This document shows positions 45,829-56,909 of a stretch of DNA of 64,000 nt, piece after piece (within the stretch, counting starts at the first letter, position 1; each line of letters begins with the position of its first letter). A model generated the notes under the pieces. It saw only the letters and a list, made by a program, of their open reading frames with translations, had not been told where the DNA came from and searched no databases. This DNA is from Arthrobacter globiformis (GTDB lineage Bacteria; Actinomycetota; Actinomycetes; Actinomycetales; Micrococcaceae), in NCBI RefSeq assembly GCF_030818015.1, contig NZ_JAUSZX010000001.1, positions 2,914,001 to 2,978,000 of the forward strand, in the 5' to 3' direction. The position numbers and the translations under genes were made by a program.

Positions 45829-47901
45829 GTGAAGCCTGAACATTTGCCGCTGCTCAACTCCGTCTCCGCGCCCGCCGTCCACCCCGACGGCACCAGGGCC
45901 GTTGTGTCCGTTGTCCGTCCGGACTTTGACGCCGACTCCTATGTGGGCCAGTTGTGGAGCGTGCCCCGGGACCCGGAAAAGCTGCCCCGCCGCGTGACCC
46001 GGGGCTTCCGCGACACGGCGCCGGCCTTTTCGCCGGATGGCCGGGTGCTGGCTTTCCTCCGTGCCGCCCCGGGCGGCAAACCCCAGCTTCACGTCGTGGA
46101 GGCCGCTGGCGGGGAACCGCAGGCCCTGACCGACAGAAAGATGGGCGTCAGCTCCTTCGCCTGGTCGCCGGATTCCACCCGAATCGTCTTCGGTTCGAGG
46201 GAACCGGAAGAGGGCCGTTACGGATCGCTCGACGGCGTGGGGTCCGGCGCTGAGGACGCCCGGTTGATCGCGGACTACAAGTACAGGATGAACGGCGTGG
46301 GCTACACGCGGGACAAGCCGCTGCAGCTATTCATGCTCGAAGTTCCGGAACTGGGCGGGGAACCCTGGGTAAAGCCAGTGGGGCGCGCCGCCAAGCGGAG
46401 CGACAGTGGGGAGGCCAAGAACGGCGGTGAGGGTGAACGTTCGGCGGAATCCGGCGAGGATTCCGGCGGCTTCCCGGAGGCACGCCAGCTCACGACGTCG
46501 GCAACCGACCACACCGGCGCCACCTTCAGCAGCGACGGCAGTGCCATTTACTTCGTGGCAGCACTCCACGAGGACGCTGACCAGGACCTGGTATCCGGGA
46601 TCTACCGCATAGCAGCCGACGGCGGCACACCAGCTTTGGTGCCGCACGCCAACTTGGGCGCCCAGACCGTTTCCGATGTCCGGGAATCGGCCGACGGACG
46701 CTGGCTGTTCTTCACGTCCCAGGACCTGGGCAGCACCCGTCAGGACTTCGTTGCCAAGAACACGGTCCTCCACGTCATGCCCGTCGCCGGCGGCGACGCC
46801 ACGGCCCTTAGCGACGCGGAGAACATGGACGTCGAAGCGCCCGGTGCCACCATCGGCCTCCGCGGCAACGACAGTGCGCTGGTGCTCAACAATGCCCAGG
46901 GAACGGTGGAGCTGCTCGAGTTCAGCGCCACGGGAGACCACTCCCTCCTCGTTCATGGTGACCGGGTGGTCGCCGGAGCCGGGGATGGTGCGGGCACGGT
47001 CTTCCTAAGCTACAGCGACGCCGCGACGGCGGGTGATGTCGGAGTCCTCGAGGAGGGTCAGCTCCGCCTGCTCACCGATTTCTCGGCAGCGCTGCGCACT
47101 GAAGCAGGCATCATCGAACCGCAGGAACTGACGTTCCCTGCCCCTGACGGCTACCCGGTCCACGGCTGGCTGGTTCTGCCGCCGGGGAAAGGCCCGCACC
47201 CGGTGCTGCTGAACATCCACGGCGGACCGTTCTCGCAGTACACCACCGCGTTCTTCGATGAAGCACAGGTTTATGCCGCGGCCGGATACGCCGTTTTGAT
47301 GTGCAATCCGCGCGGCTCGGCAGGTTATGGCCAGGCCCACGGCCGGTCCATCAAAGAGCGGATGGGCACCGTGGATATGCAGGACGTACTCGCATTCCTG
47401 GACGGAAGCCTTGAGAAGTTCTCGTCCCTGGACGCCGGCGCCCTGGGGATCATGGGCGGTTCGTATGGCGGCTACCTCACGGCGTGGACCATCAGCCAGG
47501 ACCACCGGTTTCAGGCCGCCATCGTGGAGCGGGGTTTTCTGGATCCCGTGAGCTTCACGGGCTCGTCGGACATCGGCTGGTTCTTCGGCGGTGAGTACGT
47601 CGGCTCGGCGGCCGAGCAGATTGCCGCGCAGAGCCCCATGGCAACGGTTGCCGCCGTCAGGACGCCCACGCTGGTGATCCACAGCGAAGATGACCTGCGC
47701 TGCCCGGTGGAACAGGGCCAGCGCTACTTCACTGCCCTCAAACAGCAGGGCGTCGACTCGGCGTTCCTCGTGTTCCCGGGCGAGGACCACGAGCTGTCAC
47801 GCTCGGGGACGCCACATCACCGGCGGCAGCGGTTCGAACATATCCTGGCCTGGTGGGCGAAGTACCTGCCGACGGACAGCAACCGCGCCGGCACCGCCTA
47901 G
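45829..47901 (+). CDS. S9-family prolyl oligopeptidase-like peptidase
   Basis: The 690-residue protein has an N-terminal beta-propeller (repeats such as APAFSPDGRVLAFLR, SFAWSPDSTRIVFGS, GATFSSDGSAIYFV) and a C-terminal alpha/beta-hydrolase domain with Ser in GIMGGSYGGYLTAW, Asp in HSEDDLRCPVEQ and His in FPGEDHELSRSG. It is of the acylaminoacyl-peptidase type acting on small peptides. A charged insertion lies near residues 190-220. The GTG at 45829 is 7 nt after TAGGCT (45816-45821), supporting it over the upstream ATG at 45787. It is divergent from the RlmA-like gene. Confidence 0.9.
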   Translation: MKPEHLPLLNSVSAPAVHPDGTRAVVSVVRPDFDADSYVGQLWSVPRDPEKLPRRVTRGFRDTAPAFSPDGRVLAFLRAAPGGKPQLHVVEAAGGEPQALTDRKMGVSSFAWSPDSTRIVFGSREPEEGRYGSLDGVGSGAEDARLIADYKYRMNGVGYTRDKPLQLFMLEVPELGGEPWVKPVGRAAKRSDSGEAKNGGEGERSAESGEDSGGFPEARQLTTSATDHTGATFSSDGSAIYFVAALHEDADQDLVSGIYRIAADGGTPALVPHANLGAQTVSDVRESADGRWLFFTSQDLGSTRQDFVAKNTVLHVMPVAGGDATALSDAENMDVEAPGATIGLRGNDSALVLNNAQGTVELLEFSATGDHSLLVHGDRVVAGAGDGAGTVFLSYSDAATAGDVGVLEEGQLRLLTDFSAALRTEAGIIEPQELTFPAPDGYPVHGWLVLPPGKGPHPVLLNIHGGPFSQYTTAFFDEAQVYAAAGYAVLMCNPRGSAGYGQAHGRSIKERMGTVDMQDVLAFLDGSLEKFSSLDAGALGIMGGSYGGYLTAWTISQDHRFQAAIVERGFLDPVSFTGSSDIGWFFGGEYVGSAAEQIAAQSPMATVAAVRTPTLVIHSEDDLRCPVEQGQRYFTALKQQGVDSAFLVFPGEDHELSRSGTPHHRRQRFEHILAWWAKYLPTDSNRAGTA

Positions 47902-47942
47902 CCCGTGTGGATCTAATCAGCGTCGGCCGAGTCCGCCGCCGA

Positions 47943-48647
47943 CTAATCCGCCTCCGTCTTATCCGTTCCGGCTTCCCGGCCGGCCCCCGTGCCGGCCGGG
48001 AAGCCAAGCTCTCGGCTGGCAGTAGCGATGCCGGGCCCGGCCCAGCGCGCGGCGTACTCGCTGTTCGTGCTGAGTGAGCGGAGCTCGGCCCGGTCAATGT
48101 AGAGCCGGCCGTGGAGGTGGTCGGTTTCGTGCTGCGCGATCCGCGCCTGCCAGCCGCTGAAGTCCTTGGTGACATGCCCGCCGTCGGGCGTTACGTACTC
48201 CAGCCGCACGCTTTCGGGGCGCTCAACCACGGCCTGCAGTCCGGACAGCGAGAGGCAGCCTTCGAAGAAGGCGGCCGTGCCGTTGCCCAGGCGGGAGTAA
48301 GACGGATTCAGCATGGCGAAGAACTCCAGCGGCGCCCTGCCCCGGGCCGCGGCCGTGACCTCGTCGATCTCGAACTGGTCTTCAAGGACGGCCAGCTGCA
48401 GCGGAATGCCAAGCTGCGGAGCTGCCAGGCCGACGCCGGGTGCGGCATGCATGACCTTCCTCATCAGGACGATCAGCTGGCTGAGTTCATCGGGCTCCAA
48501 CTGGCCGTCGAAGGGAGCCGCGTGCTGCCTCAGGACCGGGTGCCCGGCCTGCACGATGGGCGGCAGTGCCTCCGAGGCCAGCAGTTCCTGCACTGTTTCC
48601 CTGATGCGGGCGGGGCTGTAGGACGTGGGCGGAGATGCGTGGGTCAT
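47943..48647 (-). CDS. def: Peptide deformylase
   Basis: The 234-residue metalloenzyme removes the formyl group from nascent proteins. All three motifs are visible: GVGLAAPQLG, EGCLSLSG (with the metal-binding Cys) and QHETDHLHG (HExxH). It is longer than typical deformylases by an N-terminal helix of about 25 residues and a hydrophilic C-terminal tail of about 40. The ATG is 6 nt after TAGGCT (48654-48659), another leaderless start. A second def elsewhere in the genome is likely, as in most actinobacteria. Confidence 0.93.
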   Translation of the reverse strand: MTHASPPTSYSPARIRETVQELLASEALPPIVQAGHPVLRQHAAPFDGQLEPDELSQLIVLMRKVMHAAPGVGLAAPQLGIPLQLAVLEDQFEIDEVTAAARGRAPLEFFAMLNPSYSRLGNGTAAFFEGCLSLSGLQAVVERPESVRLEYVTPDGGHVTKDFSGWQARIAQHETDHLHGRLYIDRAELRSLSTNSEYAARWAGPGIATASRELGFPAGTGAGREAGTDKTEAD

Positions 48648-48707
48648 GGGGACAGCCTAGTGCCGCGTTGCGCAGTGCCGTGCCGTCTCACGCGGTGCAG
48701 CGGCGCG

Positions 48708-49841
48708 CTACTGCATCGTGAAGCGCCGGGCCACCAACGCGTTGAAGGCCGGTACGGCCGCGACGCTGGCGATCGCCGCGTTCCGGGGCCGCAGCAGGCC
48801 GACCGGAAGCGGCCTGCCCAGCGCCATGTTCACCTCGGCCTGGCGTCTCGCGGCGGCTGCGGCCCGGCGCCGTGAGGCATCGAAACGCCGCAGCGCTTGA
48901 GCGGAAGGCTCACCGCGCACGACGGCGAGGATCGCCGGCAGCAGCGCTTCAGCATCCAGCCAGCCAAGGTTCATTCCCTGGCCGCCGATGGGGCTGATCT
49001 CGTGCGCCGCATCACCGATGAGCGCCGTCCGGCCGGAAACCATGCGCGCGGCCAGCCGCGAACGGACGCTGAAGCTGCTGAGCATGGTGTTCGCGCCGGG
49101 GTCCAGCGCCACGCTGGTTCTGCGGACAACGAGTCCGGCCAGATGCTCTGCATCGGGGCGTGCCGGCGGTCTCCCCAGCCGGACTACCCAGCGGCGGACT
49201 CCACCGGGCAGCGGGAAGGACTCCACAATGCCGTCGCTTTCCAGGAACAGCGCGGCGTCGCTGCCGAAGGGGCTGGATTCGGGGAAGTCACCCATCAGGT
49301 AGTGGTCCGGATACAGTTTCTCCGGCGCCGCGACCCCCAGAAGCGTCCGCACCGTCGAGTAGGCGCCGTCGGCGCCCACCGCGAAAGCGGCGGAGTGGCT
49401 GGAGGCGGCCCCGGCAGTGGTGACGCTGAGCGTGACCCGGCCGCCGTCGTCGTGCATTCCTGTGACCCGGGCGCCACGGACAAGCGCGCCGCCGTCCAGC
49501 TCCCGGAGCCGCCGCTCCAGGACTCCCTCCGTCACGGGCTGGGGCACGGCGAGGACGAACGGGTACCGGTCGGAAACCGGGGCGAACGGCATGCGGGCGA
49601 TCTTCCGCCTGTTACTCACGGCGAAGCCCTGGCGGATGGGGACGCCGCGGCCGACCAGCTCCTGGGCAACGCCGATGCGCTCCAGGGCGGCGAGCGCAGG
49701 CGGATGGATGCCGATGGCCCGGGTGTGGGCGTTCCGGCCGGTCCGCCTTTCGAGGACCCGCACCGAAACCCCGTGCTGCAGGAGCAGTGAACCGAGAAAT
49801 AGTCCAACCGGCCCGCCGCCCACGATCAGCACGTCGGTCAT
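48708..49841 (-). CDS. FAD-dependent monooxygenase of the type III PKS operon
   Basis: The 377-residue flavoprotein has the N-terminal dinucleotide motif (VLIVGGGPVGLFLGSLLLQ), GARVTGMHDD in the middle and the FAD/ribityl motif GDAAHEISPIGGQGMNLG, the pattern of aromatic-ring hydroxylases. It overlaps the methyltransferase gene by four bases (ATGA), and that gene lies five bases from the polyketide synthase gene. By analogy with the Streptomyces SrsA-SrsB-SrsC phenolic-lipid pathway it may hydroxylate or oxidise the polyketide ring; this is inference. Confidence 0.85.
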   Translation of the reverse strand: MTDVLIVGGGPVGLFLGSLLLQHGVSVRVLERRTGRNAHTRAIGIHPPALAALERIGVAQELVGRGVPIRQGFAVSNRRKIARMPFAPVSDRYPFVLAVPQPVTEGVLERRLRELDGGALVRGARVTGMHDDGGRVTLSVTTAGAASSHSAAFAVGADGAYSTVRTLLGVAAPEKLYPDHYLMGDFPESSPFGSDAALFLESDGIVESFPLPGGVRRWVVRLGRPPARPDAEHLAGLVVRRTSVALDPGANTMLSSFSVRSRLAARMVSGRTALIGDAAHEISPIGGQGMNLGWLDAEALLPAILAVVRGEPSAQALRRFDASRRRAAAAARRQAEVNMALGRPLPVGLLRPRNAAIASVAAVPAFNALVARRFTMQ

Positions 49842-50554
49842 GCCGGGCGCCGCCGGTAGGTGAGCAGGCAGTGGAAGGGGGAGTGCGGTTCCACCGTCCA
49901 GCCGGCAGGGACCATGGCGGCCAGCTCCGGGACGGTGTAGCTGCGCCTGATCGAGGTCAGCCCGTCCCCGCGGATATAGGAGCCGGTGAGCGGGAGGGCG
50001 CCGGCACTGAACAGCGCAAAGGCAGCCGCGCTCCGACTTAGATCGTTGTGCAGGACCAGGCGGCGGGCCAGCCGGGCGGAATCATCCAGGAATTGCTGCA
50101 ATTCCGGCGCAGTCAGATGGTGCAGCACGTGGTTGGAGATGACGACGTCGTAATACTTTCCCTCGGTGAGCAGATCGCCGCTGCTCGCCTGTCGGAACTC
50201 CACGCCGGGGACGGGCGTGCGGCCGGCGGCGAAACGGAAGGCCCGTTCATCCGGGTCGATCCCCGTCACGTGAAGCTGGATCCCGTCCCTCGACGCCCAG
50301 CGGGCGAGCATCACGGCCACGTCGCCCCCGCCGCAGCCTACGTCCAACAGCGTTGCGGTGCCCACGCCGGCCACCTGCGGGCGCACTCTGGTGCGGTACA
50401 GCCGGTGCCAGCCGGAGACAACGCGGTTGACCACCGCGAACTGTTCGTAAGTGCGCTGCAGTCGGTCCGGATCGCAGTCCGGCCGGTCCATGTCCTCGAC
50501 GGCGTCCGTGTCCCGCAGGCCAAGGATGCCTGGGCCCGTTCCCGGGATTCTCAC
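49838..50554 (-). CDS. SAM-dependent methyltransferase of the type III PKS operon
   Basis: The 238-residue class I methyltransferase has the SAM loop LLDVGCGGGDVAVMLARWA, a second acidic strand (HVTGIDPDERAFRFA) and YDVVISNHVLHHL. Together with its neighbours it forms a three-gene operon; its job is probably to methylate the polyketide product. It is a soluble class I enzyme, unlike the membrane-type SrsB of the Streptomyces phenolic-lipid operon. The ATG at 50554 lies five bases after the synthase stop. Confidence 0.85.
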   Translation of the reverse strand: MRIPGTGPGILGLRDTDAVEDMDRPDCDPDRLQRTYEQFAVVNRVVSGWHRLYRTRVRPQVAGVGTATLLDVGCGGGDVAVMLARWASRDGIQLHVTGIDPDERAFRFAAGRTPVPGVEFRQASSGDLLTEGKYYDVVISNHVLHHLTAPELQQFLDDSARLARRLVLHNDLSRSAAAFALFSAGALPLTGSYIRGDGLTSIRRSYTVPELAAMVPAGWTVEPHSPFHCLLTYRRRPA

Positions 50555-50559
50555 GGCCG

Positions 50560-51741
50560 TCAGGCCAGGGACGGCTCGGCCTCGCCGGCCACCGCATGAA
50601 GCTCATCCGCCGGCTGCTTCACCTTGGTGAACAGCCCCGTTTCCACCGTGAGCCCTGGGCCGAACGCCATGGAGCAGATGCGTTCGTCCCCCTCCCGCGA
50701 AGGAAGATCCAGAATGTGTTTGAGGACGAAAAGCACCGTGGCGCTGCTCATGTTGCCGTAATTCCGCAGCGTTTCGCGGGCCGGATGCAGCTGCTCATCG
50801 GTGAGGTCCAGCCGGGACTGCACCTTGTCCAGGATGCTGCGACCGCCCGGGTGGATGGCCCAGTGGGTGATGTCGCGGTAAGCGAGCTCCCGCAGCGAGG
50901 GGTCGCGTGCCAGCAGCGGCTCGAGCGCGCCCACGATGTGGTCGTCGATGATGTGCGGCACGTAGTTGCCGAGCACCATCTCAAAGCCTTCATCACCGAT
51001 GTTCCAGGCCATCGAGTCCTCACCCACCGGGGTCAGGACCGTCTCGAAGTGGTCCAGCTGGAGCTGCGGCGGGGATTCCAGGTCCTCGCGTGCCGTGACG
51101 ACGGCTGCCGCCGCGCCGTCCGCAAACAGCGCAGATCCCATGATGGTGTCGGGATCGTTGGAGGTCCGCACGTGCAGGGAGCAAAGCTCGGCGCACACGA
51201 CCAGCACAACCGCCGTCGGGTCCGCCTCACAGAAGGATTTGGCCGCCCGGAGCGCCGGGAAGGCTGCATAGCAGCCCATGAAGCCGAGGTGATAGCGCTG
51301 CACCGCAGGGTTGAGGCCCAGGGCGCGGACGATCTTGTAGTCCGGACCGGGGTTGAAAAAGCCGGTGCAGGAGACGGTGATGAGGTGCGTGATGTCCAGC
51401 GGGTCAATGCCGTCGCACTTGGAGACGGCCGCGTCCGCCGCCTGGATGAAAAGCTTCGTGGCTTCCTCGGCGAAGAGGTTGTTGCGTGCCTTGGTGCTGG
51501 GGCTCCGCAGCAGGCCGGTCTGCGGGTCGAAAAACTGGGGGTTTTCGGCGGTGGAGTCCAGGGTCAGTTCGCGGACCGCCGTGTAGCGGGTGTCGATGGC
51601 GGCCGAATCAAAGCACGTGGACACAAGCCGTGTGCCAAGGCGTGTCAGCCCGGGCTGAGCTGCGAACACGTCACGGGCCTCATGCTGGATGAGCAAAGTC
51701 GGCGGAACTGCAGTTTCGAGAGCTCTCACATAGACCGTCAT
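50560..51741 (-). CDS. Type III polyketide synthase (chalcone/alkylresorcinol synthase family)
   Basis: The 393-residue enzyme condenses malonyl-CoA units on an acyl-CoA starter without an acyl carrier protein. The catalytic triad is complete: Cys in YHLGFMGCYAAFPALR, His in HWAIHPGGRS and Asn in NYGNMSSATV. The closest bacterial pattern is alkylresorcinol/alkylpyrone or tetrahydroxynaphthalene synthases. The ATG at 51741 (MTVYVRALETAVP) is chosen over an upstream in-frame start at 51945, which would cross the promoter region. A CTTAAC-N10-GTTAAG dyad lies directly upstream. The product is unknown. Confidence 0.93.
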   Translation of the reverse strand: MTVYVRALETAVPPTLLIQHEARDVFAAQPGLTRLGTRLVSTCFDSAAIDTRYTAVRELTLDSTAENPQFFDPQTGLLRSPSTKARNNLFAEEATKLFIQAADAAVSKCDGIDPLDITHLITVSCTGFFNPGPDYKIVRALGLNPAVQRYHLGFMGCYAAFPALRAAKSFCEADPTAVVLVVCAELCSLHVRTSNDPDTIMGSALFADGAAAAVVTAREDLESPPQLQLDHFETVLTPVGEDSMAWNIGDEGFEMVLGNYVPHIIDDHIVGALEPLLARDPSLRELAYRDITHWAIHPGGRSILDKVQSRLDLTDEQLHPARETLRNYGNMSSATVLFVLKHILDLPSREGDERICSMAFGPGLTVETGLFTKVKQPADELHAVAGEAEPSLA

Positions 51742-51750
51742 TCGTTCATT

Positions 51751-51824
51751 CTTAACGAGAGCGCAGGTTAAGACAATGGATTGGACTGGCCGCAACCGGA
51801 CAACTACCGCGGGACTGGACAACT
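51751..51824. promoter_or_regulatory. Operator-like elements between the PKS operon and araC-type gene
   Basis: An inverted repeat CTTAAC-N10-GTTAAG (51751-51772) starts ten bases upstream of the PKS start. Direct repeats GGACAACT at 51798-51805 and 51817-51824 (19 bp apart) lie between it and the AraC gene. AraC proteins often bind direct repeats two turns apart. The arrangement suggests shared control of both divergent genes. Confidence 0.4.
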
Positions 51825-51851
51825 CGGGCGGGAGGTAGCACCATCTCGATT

Positions 51852-52295
51852 GTGACCACCAGACCCGCCGCAGAACAGCGCCTTGACGATCTGGCGCGGC
51901 TGCGCCGCGTCCGCGACCGCATCGACAGGGAGTACGCCCAGCCACTGGACGTCGAGGCGCTTGCCCGCGGCGTGAACATGTCAGCCGGGCACCTCAGCCG
52001 GCAGTTCCGGGAAGCCTATGGCGAGCCCCCGTACGCCTACCTCATGACGCGGCGCATCGAGCGGGCGATGGCGCTGCTGCGGCGCGGCGACCTCAGCGTC
52101 ACGGAGGTGTGTTTCGCCGTGGGCTGTTCGTCGCTGGGCACGTTCAGCAGCCGCTTCACCGAGCTGGTCGGCGTGGCGCCCAGTGTGTACCGGACACAGG
52201 CGGCGGGGGAGACGGCAGGCATGGCGTCATGCGTGGTGAAACAGGTGAGCAGACCGGTCAGGAATCGAGAAGCGGCCCCGTCAGGCCGCACCTAG
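51852..52295 (+). CDS. AraC-family transcriptional regulator, DNA-binding domain only
   Basis: The 147-residue protein is little more than the two helix-turn-helix units of the AraC family (LDVEALARGVNMSAGHLSRQFREAYGEPPYAYL and LSVTEVCFAVGCSSLGTFSSRFTELVGVAPSVYR); the effector domain of full-length members is absent. The GTG at 51852 lies 15 bases after GGGAGGT, so the start is uncertain. It is divergent from the PKS operon and ends 9 bp before the VOC gene; AraC-VOC gene pairs like this are common and the pair may act together. Confidence 0.88.
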   Translation: MTTRPAAEQRLDDLARLRRVRDRIDREYAQPLDVEALARGVNMSAGHLSRQFREAYGEPPYAYLMTRRIERAMALLRRGDLSVTEVCFAVGCSSLGTFSSRFTELVGVAPSVYRTQAAGETAGMASCVVKQVSRPVRNREAAPSGRT

Positions 52296-52304
52296 ACTGG
52301 CGGC

Positions 52305-52715
52305 ATGAACCTCACCATTCACTGGACATTCCTTCCGCATAACGACGCCGACGCCTCCCTGGCGTTCTACCGCGACACCCTCGGTTTCGAGCTTCGCAAC
52401 GATGTGGGGTACGGCGGGATGCGCTGGCTCACCGTCGGTCCTCCGGACCAGCCCGGCACCTCTGTGGTCCTGGAACCGCCGGCAGCCGACCCGGGCATCA
52501 CCGAGGACGAGCGGCGCACCATCACCGAGATGATGGCCAAGGGCACCTACGCCCGCCTCGTGCTCGGCACCCCGGACCTGGAGGGCACCTTCGAAAAGGT
52601 GCAGGCCAGCGGCGCCGAGGTGGTGCAGGAGCCCACCGAGCAGGCGTACGGCGTCCGGGACTGCGCCTTCCGCGACCCTGCGGGGAACCTGATCCGCATC
52701 AACGAGGTCCGCTAA
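52305..52715 (+). CDS. VOC-family (glyoxalase/bleomycin-resistance-like) protein
   Basis: The 136-residue protein has two beta-alpha-beta-beta-beta repeats of the vicinal-oxygen-chelate fold (DADASLAFYRDTLGFELRNDVG and LEGTFEKVQASGAEVVQEPTEQAYGVRDCAFRDPAGNLIRI). Members are dioxygenases, isomerases or drug-binding proteins; no specific activity can be given. The ATG is 6 nt after TAGACT (52293-52298), and that box overlaps the AraC stop codon, so the gene has its own leaderless promoter within the AraC end. Confidence 0.88.
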   Translation: MNLTIHWTFLPHNDADASLAFYRDTLGFELRNDVGYGGMRWLTVGPPDQPGTSVVLEPPAADPGITEDERRTITEMMAKGTYARLVLGTPDLEGTFEKVQASGAEVVQEPTEQAYGVRDCAFRDPAGNLIRINEVR

Positions 52716-52727
52716 GTAATTTTCGAC

Positions 52728-52769
52728 CACGACCGGCGGGCGCAACTGCTGCGTCCGCCGGTTGTCGTG
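52728..52769 (+). terminator. Hairpin after the VOC gene
   Basis: A long stem (CACGACCGGCGGGCGCA paired with TGCGTCCGCCGGTTGTCGTG, with G-T pairs) starts 13 bases after the stop. There is no T-run behind it, so it may terminate weakly or be a transcript-stabilising hairpin before the UvrA-like gene. Confidence 0.55.
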
Positions 52770-52870
52770 CGGAGTTACTGTTGCCGCAACCGCGCCAACG
52801 AACAAGAATCAGACATGGCGCGCGAAGCCGGCGGGCTCAACCTGCTATCCGCTTAACAGATGGAGACACG

Positions 52871-55261
<2,391 letters not shown>

Positions 55262-55268
55262 CCGGCTG

Positions 55269-55332
55269 GCGCGAACGGACACTTGGGGCCCTTGAAACGG
55301 GTGGACGTGGGGCCGCAAGTGTCCGTTCGCGC
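55269..55332. repeat. Inverted pair of the GCGCGAACGGACACTTG repeat, likely hairpin
   Basis: The 17-bp core at 55269-55285 and its complement at 55316-55332 can pair over about 22 bp with one mismatch. It lies between two convergent genes, eight bases after the UvrA2 stop, so it may serve as terminator; there is no T-run. The same core occurs as direct copies at 41425-41497. Confidence 0.88.
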
Positions 55333-55383
55333 GTCCAGTGTGGGAAAACGCCGCCCGTCGGGGCCCGCAGGAAGGCGGGTTGG

Positions 55384-56616
55384 TTATGCCGCCGGGCGTG
55401 GCAGAACGGACAACCCGTCGGCGACAACGCGGCCCTCGTGGATGACGGTGCGGTCCGCTCCGCGGTCCATGACGGTGCTCGTGATGGTTTCGCCATCGAC
55501 CAGGACGATGTCTGCTGTGTCCCCGACGGCCAGCCCGGGCCGGTCGTCGGGGCTCGTGAGGCGGTGGACTGCCCGGTCCATGATGGAGGCACCCCCAACG
55601 GTCGCGATCGCCGCGCAGTGCTCGATCAGCCGATCCTTGCGCAGCCGGTGGGTGAAGGCCAGCTGCCAGGTGCGGTCGAGCATGTCGCAATTGCCGTAGG
55701 GGCTCCAGTAGTCCCGCTGGCCGTCCTCGCCCAACCCAACCCGGATCCCGGCGTCGGTCATCTGTGCCAGGTCGAACTGGGTGCCTCCGCTGGCAGGGGC
55801 CACCGTCGCCCAGGCAATGTCCAGCTCGGCCATCTGCTCCAGGAGCCGCGCGGTCACTTCCGGATGGACGTTGGCCAGGTCGTAGGCGTGGGAGAGCGAG
55901 ACGCGCCCCTCCATGCCCAGTGCCCGGGTGCGTTCAAAGATGAGTTCCGCGCTGAAAACGCCGAGGTGGCCGGGCTCGTGCAGGTGGATGTCGATGTCGA
56001 CTCCGTACTTCTCTGCCAGGCCAAAAACGATGTCCAAATGGCGCGCCGGATCCCGGTCCAGCTGGCAGGGATCTATGCCGCCGATTGTCGTGGCACCCGC
56101 CCTGAAGGCATCCTCCAGGAGTGGGACTGTACCGTCCTCCAGCAGGAGTCCGGCCTGGGGAAATGCCATGATCTCCACTGTTGCGGCGCGGGCGAAGCGC
56201 TCCTTGGCAGCCATGACCGCCTCGAAACGCTCCAGTTTGCAGTCGACGTCGATCTGGGCGTACGAGCGGACGCGGGTGGTGCCCCGCGCAATCATCCGTT
56301 CCAGCGTTCCCGCCACCACCTCCAGGTAGGGGATGGGAGTGTCGCGCCAGTTCTCCCGGTCGTTGCACATCATGTTCCATACCCCGGGCGCGCCGGTGTG
56401 CTCCCGGAACGGCAGCCCGATCCGGGTCGAATCGAGGTGGACATGGACGTCGGTGAATGCGGGAATGGCGATCCGGTGGCGCCCGTTCACTGCGCCAGCG
56501 GCAGTCCCGGCACTGACGGCGGCGGCCCCCACGGGGTGCAGTGCAGCAATCCGTCCCTCGCTGATCTCGATATCCACGGCGTTCCCGCCCCACGGACGGA
56601 CATTGGTGATAAGCAT
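55384..56616 (-). CDS. Cytosine deaminase-like amidohydrolase
   Basis: The 410-residue metal-dependent hydrolase has the HxH motif in IPAFTDVHVHLDSTR, IDIHLHEPGH, RVSLSHAYDLANVH and GLGEDGQRDYWSPYGNCDML, the pattern of CodA-type cytosine deaminases and related triazine hydrolases (AtzC group). It probably hydrolyses an amino or imino group on a heterocycle. The ATG at 56616 follows AAGGAAGGAACC, better than the longer reading to 56697. No permease or other pyrimidine gene is adjacent. Confidence 0.87.
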   Translation of the reverse strand: MLITNVRPWGGNAVDIEISEGRIAALHPVGAAAVSAGTAAGAVNGRHRIAIPAFTDVHVHLDSTRIGLPFREHTGAPGVWNMMCNDRENWRDTPIPYLEVVAGTLERMIARGTTRVRSYAQIDVDCKLERFEAVMAAKERFARAATVEIMAFPQAGLLLEDGTVPLLEDAFRAGATTIGGIDPCQLDRDPARHLDIVFGLAEKYGVDIDIHLHEPGHLGVFSAELIFERTRALGMEGRVSLSHAYDLANVHPEVTARLLEQMAELDIAWATVAPASGGTQFDLAQMTDAGIRVGLGEDGQRDYWSPYGNCDMLDRTWQLAFTHRLRKDRLIEHCAAIATVGGASIMDRAVHRLTSPDDRPGLAVGDTADIVLVDGETITSTVMDRGADRTVIHEGRVVADGLSVLPRPAA

Positions 56617-56708
56617 GGTTCCTTCCTTACGACCGGACAGTGGCTGGGATACAGCTGACAGTGGAGAGGGTACGGTGCCGGCTTGCCCTCCCTCCACAAC
56701 AGCACCTG

Positions 56709-56909
56709 CTAGAAGTTCAAGGCAACCCAGGCGATTCCCGCCGCGGCAACGAAGCTCGCCGTGATCGTTATCAGGGCAACGAGGACGATCTTCCAGGTCG
56801 GCCTACGCACTGGCGCGGAAATGCCACGATCGCGCTGATTTGCTTGGTGGCACAGCTGCCTCCAACATCCACACGCCGAATTAGGTCGGAGCGCTGAGAG
56901 AGTAGACAT
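56709..56909 (-). CDS. Possible small single-pass membrane protein
   Basis: A 66-residue reading begins at an ATG inside a repeat (56907-56909) and ends in a C-terminal membrane-like segment (WKIVLVALITITASFVAAAGIAWVALNF) behind basic residues. No ribosome site or family is recognised. The hydrophobic end looks protein-like, the Cys/Arg-rich start does not. It may be real, a fragment, or chance. Confidence 0.3.
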   Translation of the reverse strand: MSTLSALRPNSACGCWRQLCHQANQRDRGISAPVRRPTWKIVLVALITITASFVAAAGIAWVALNF

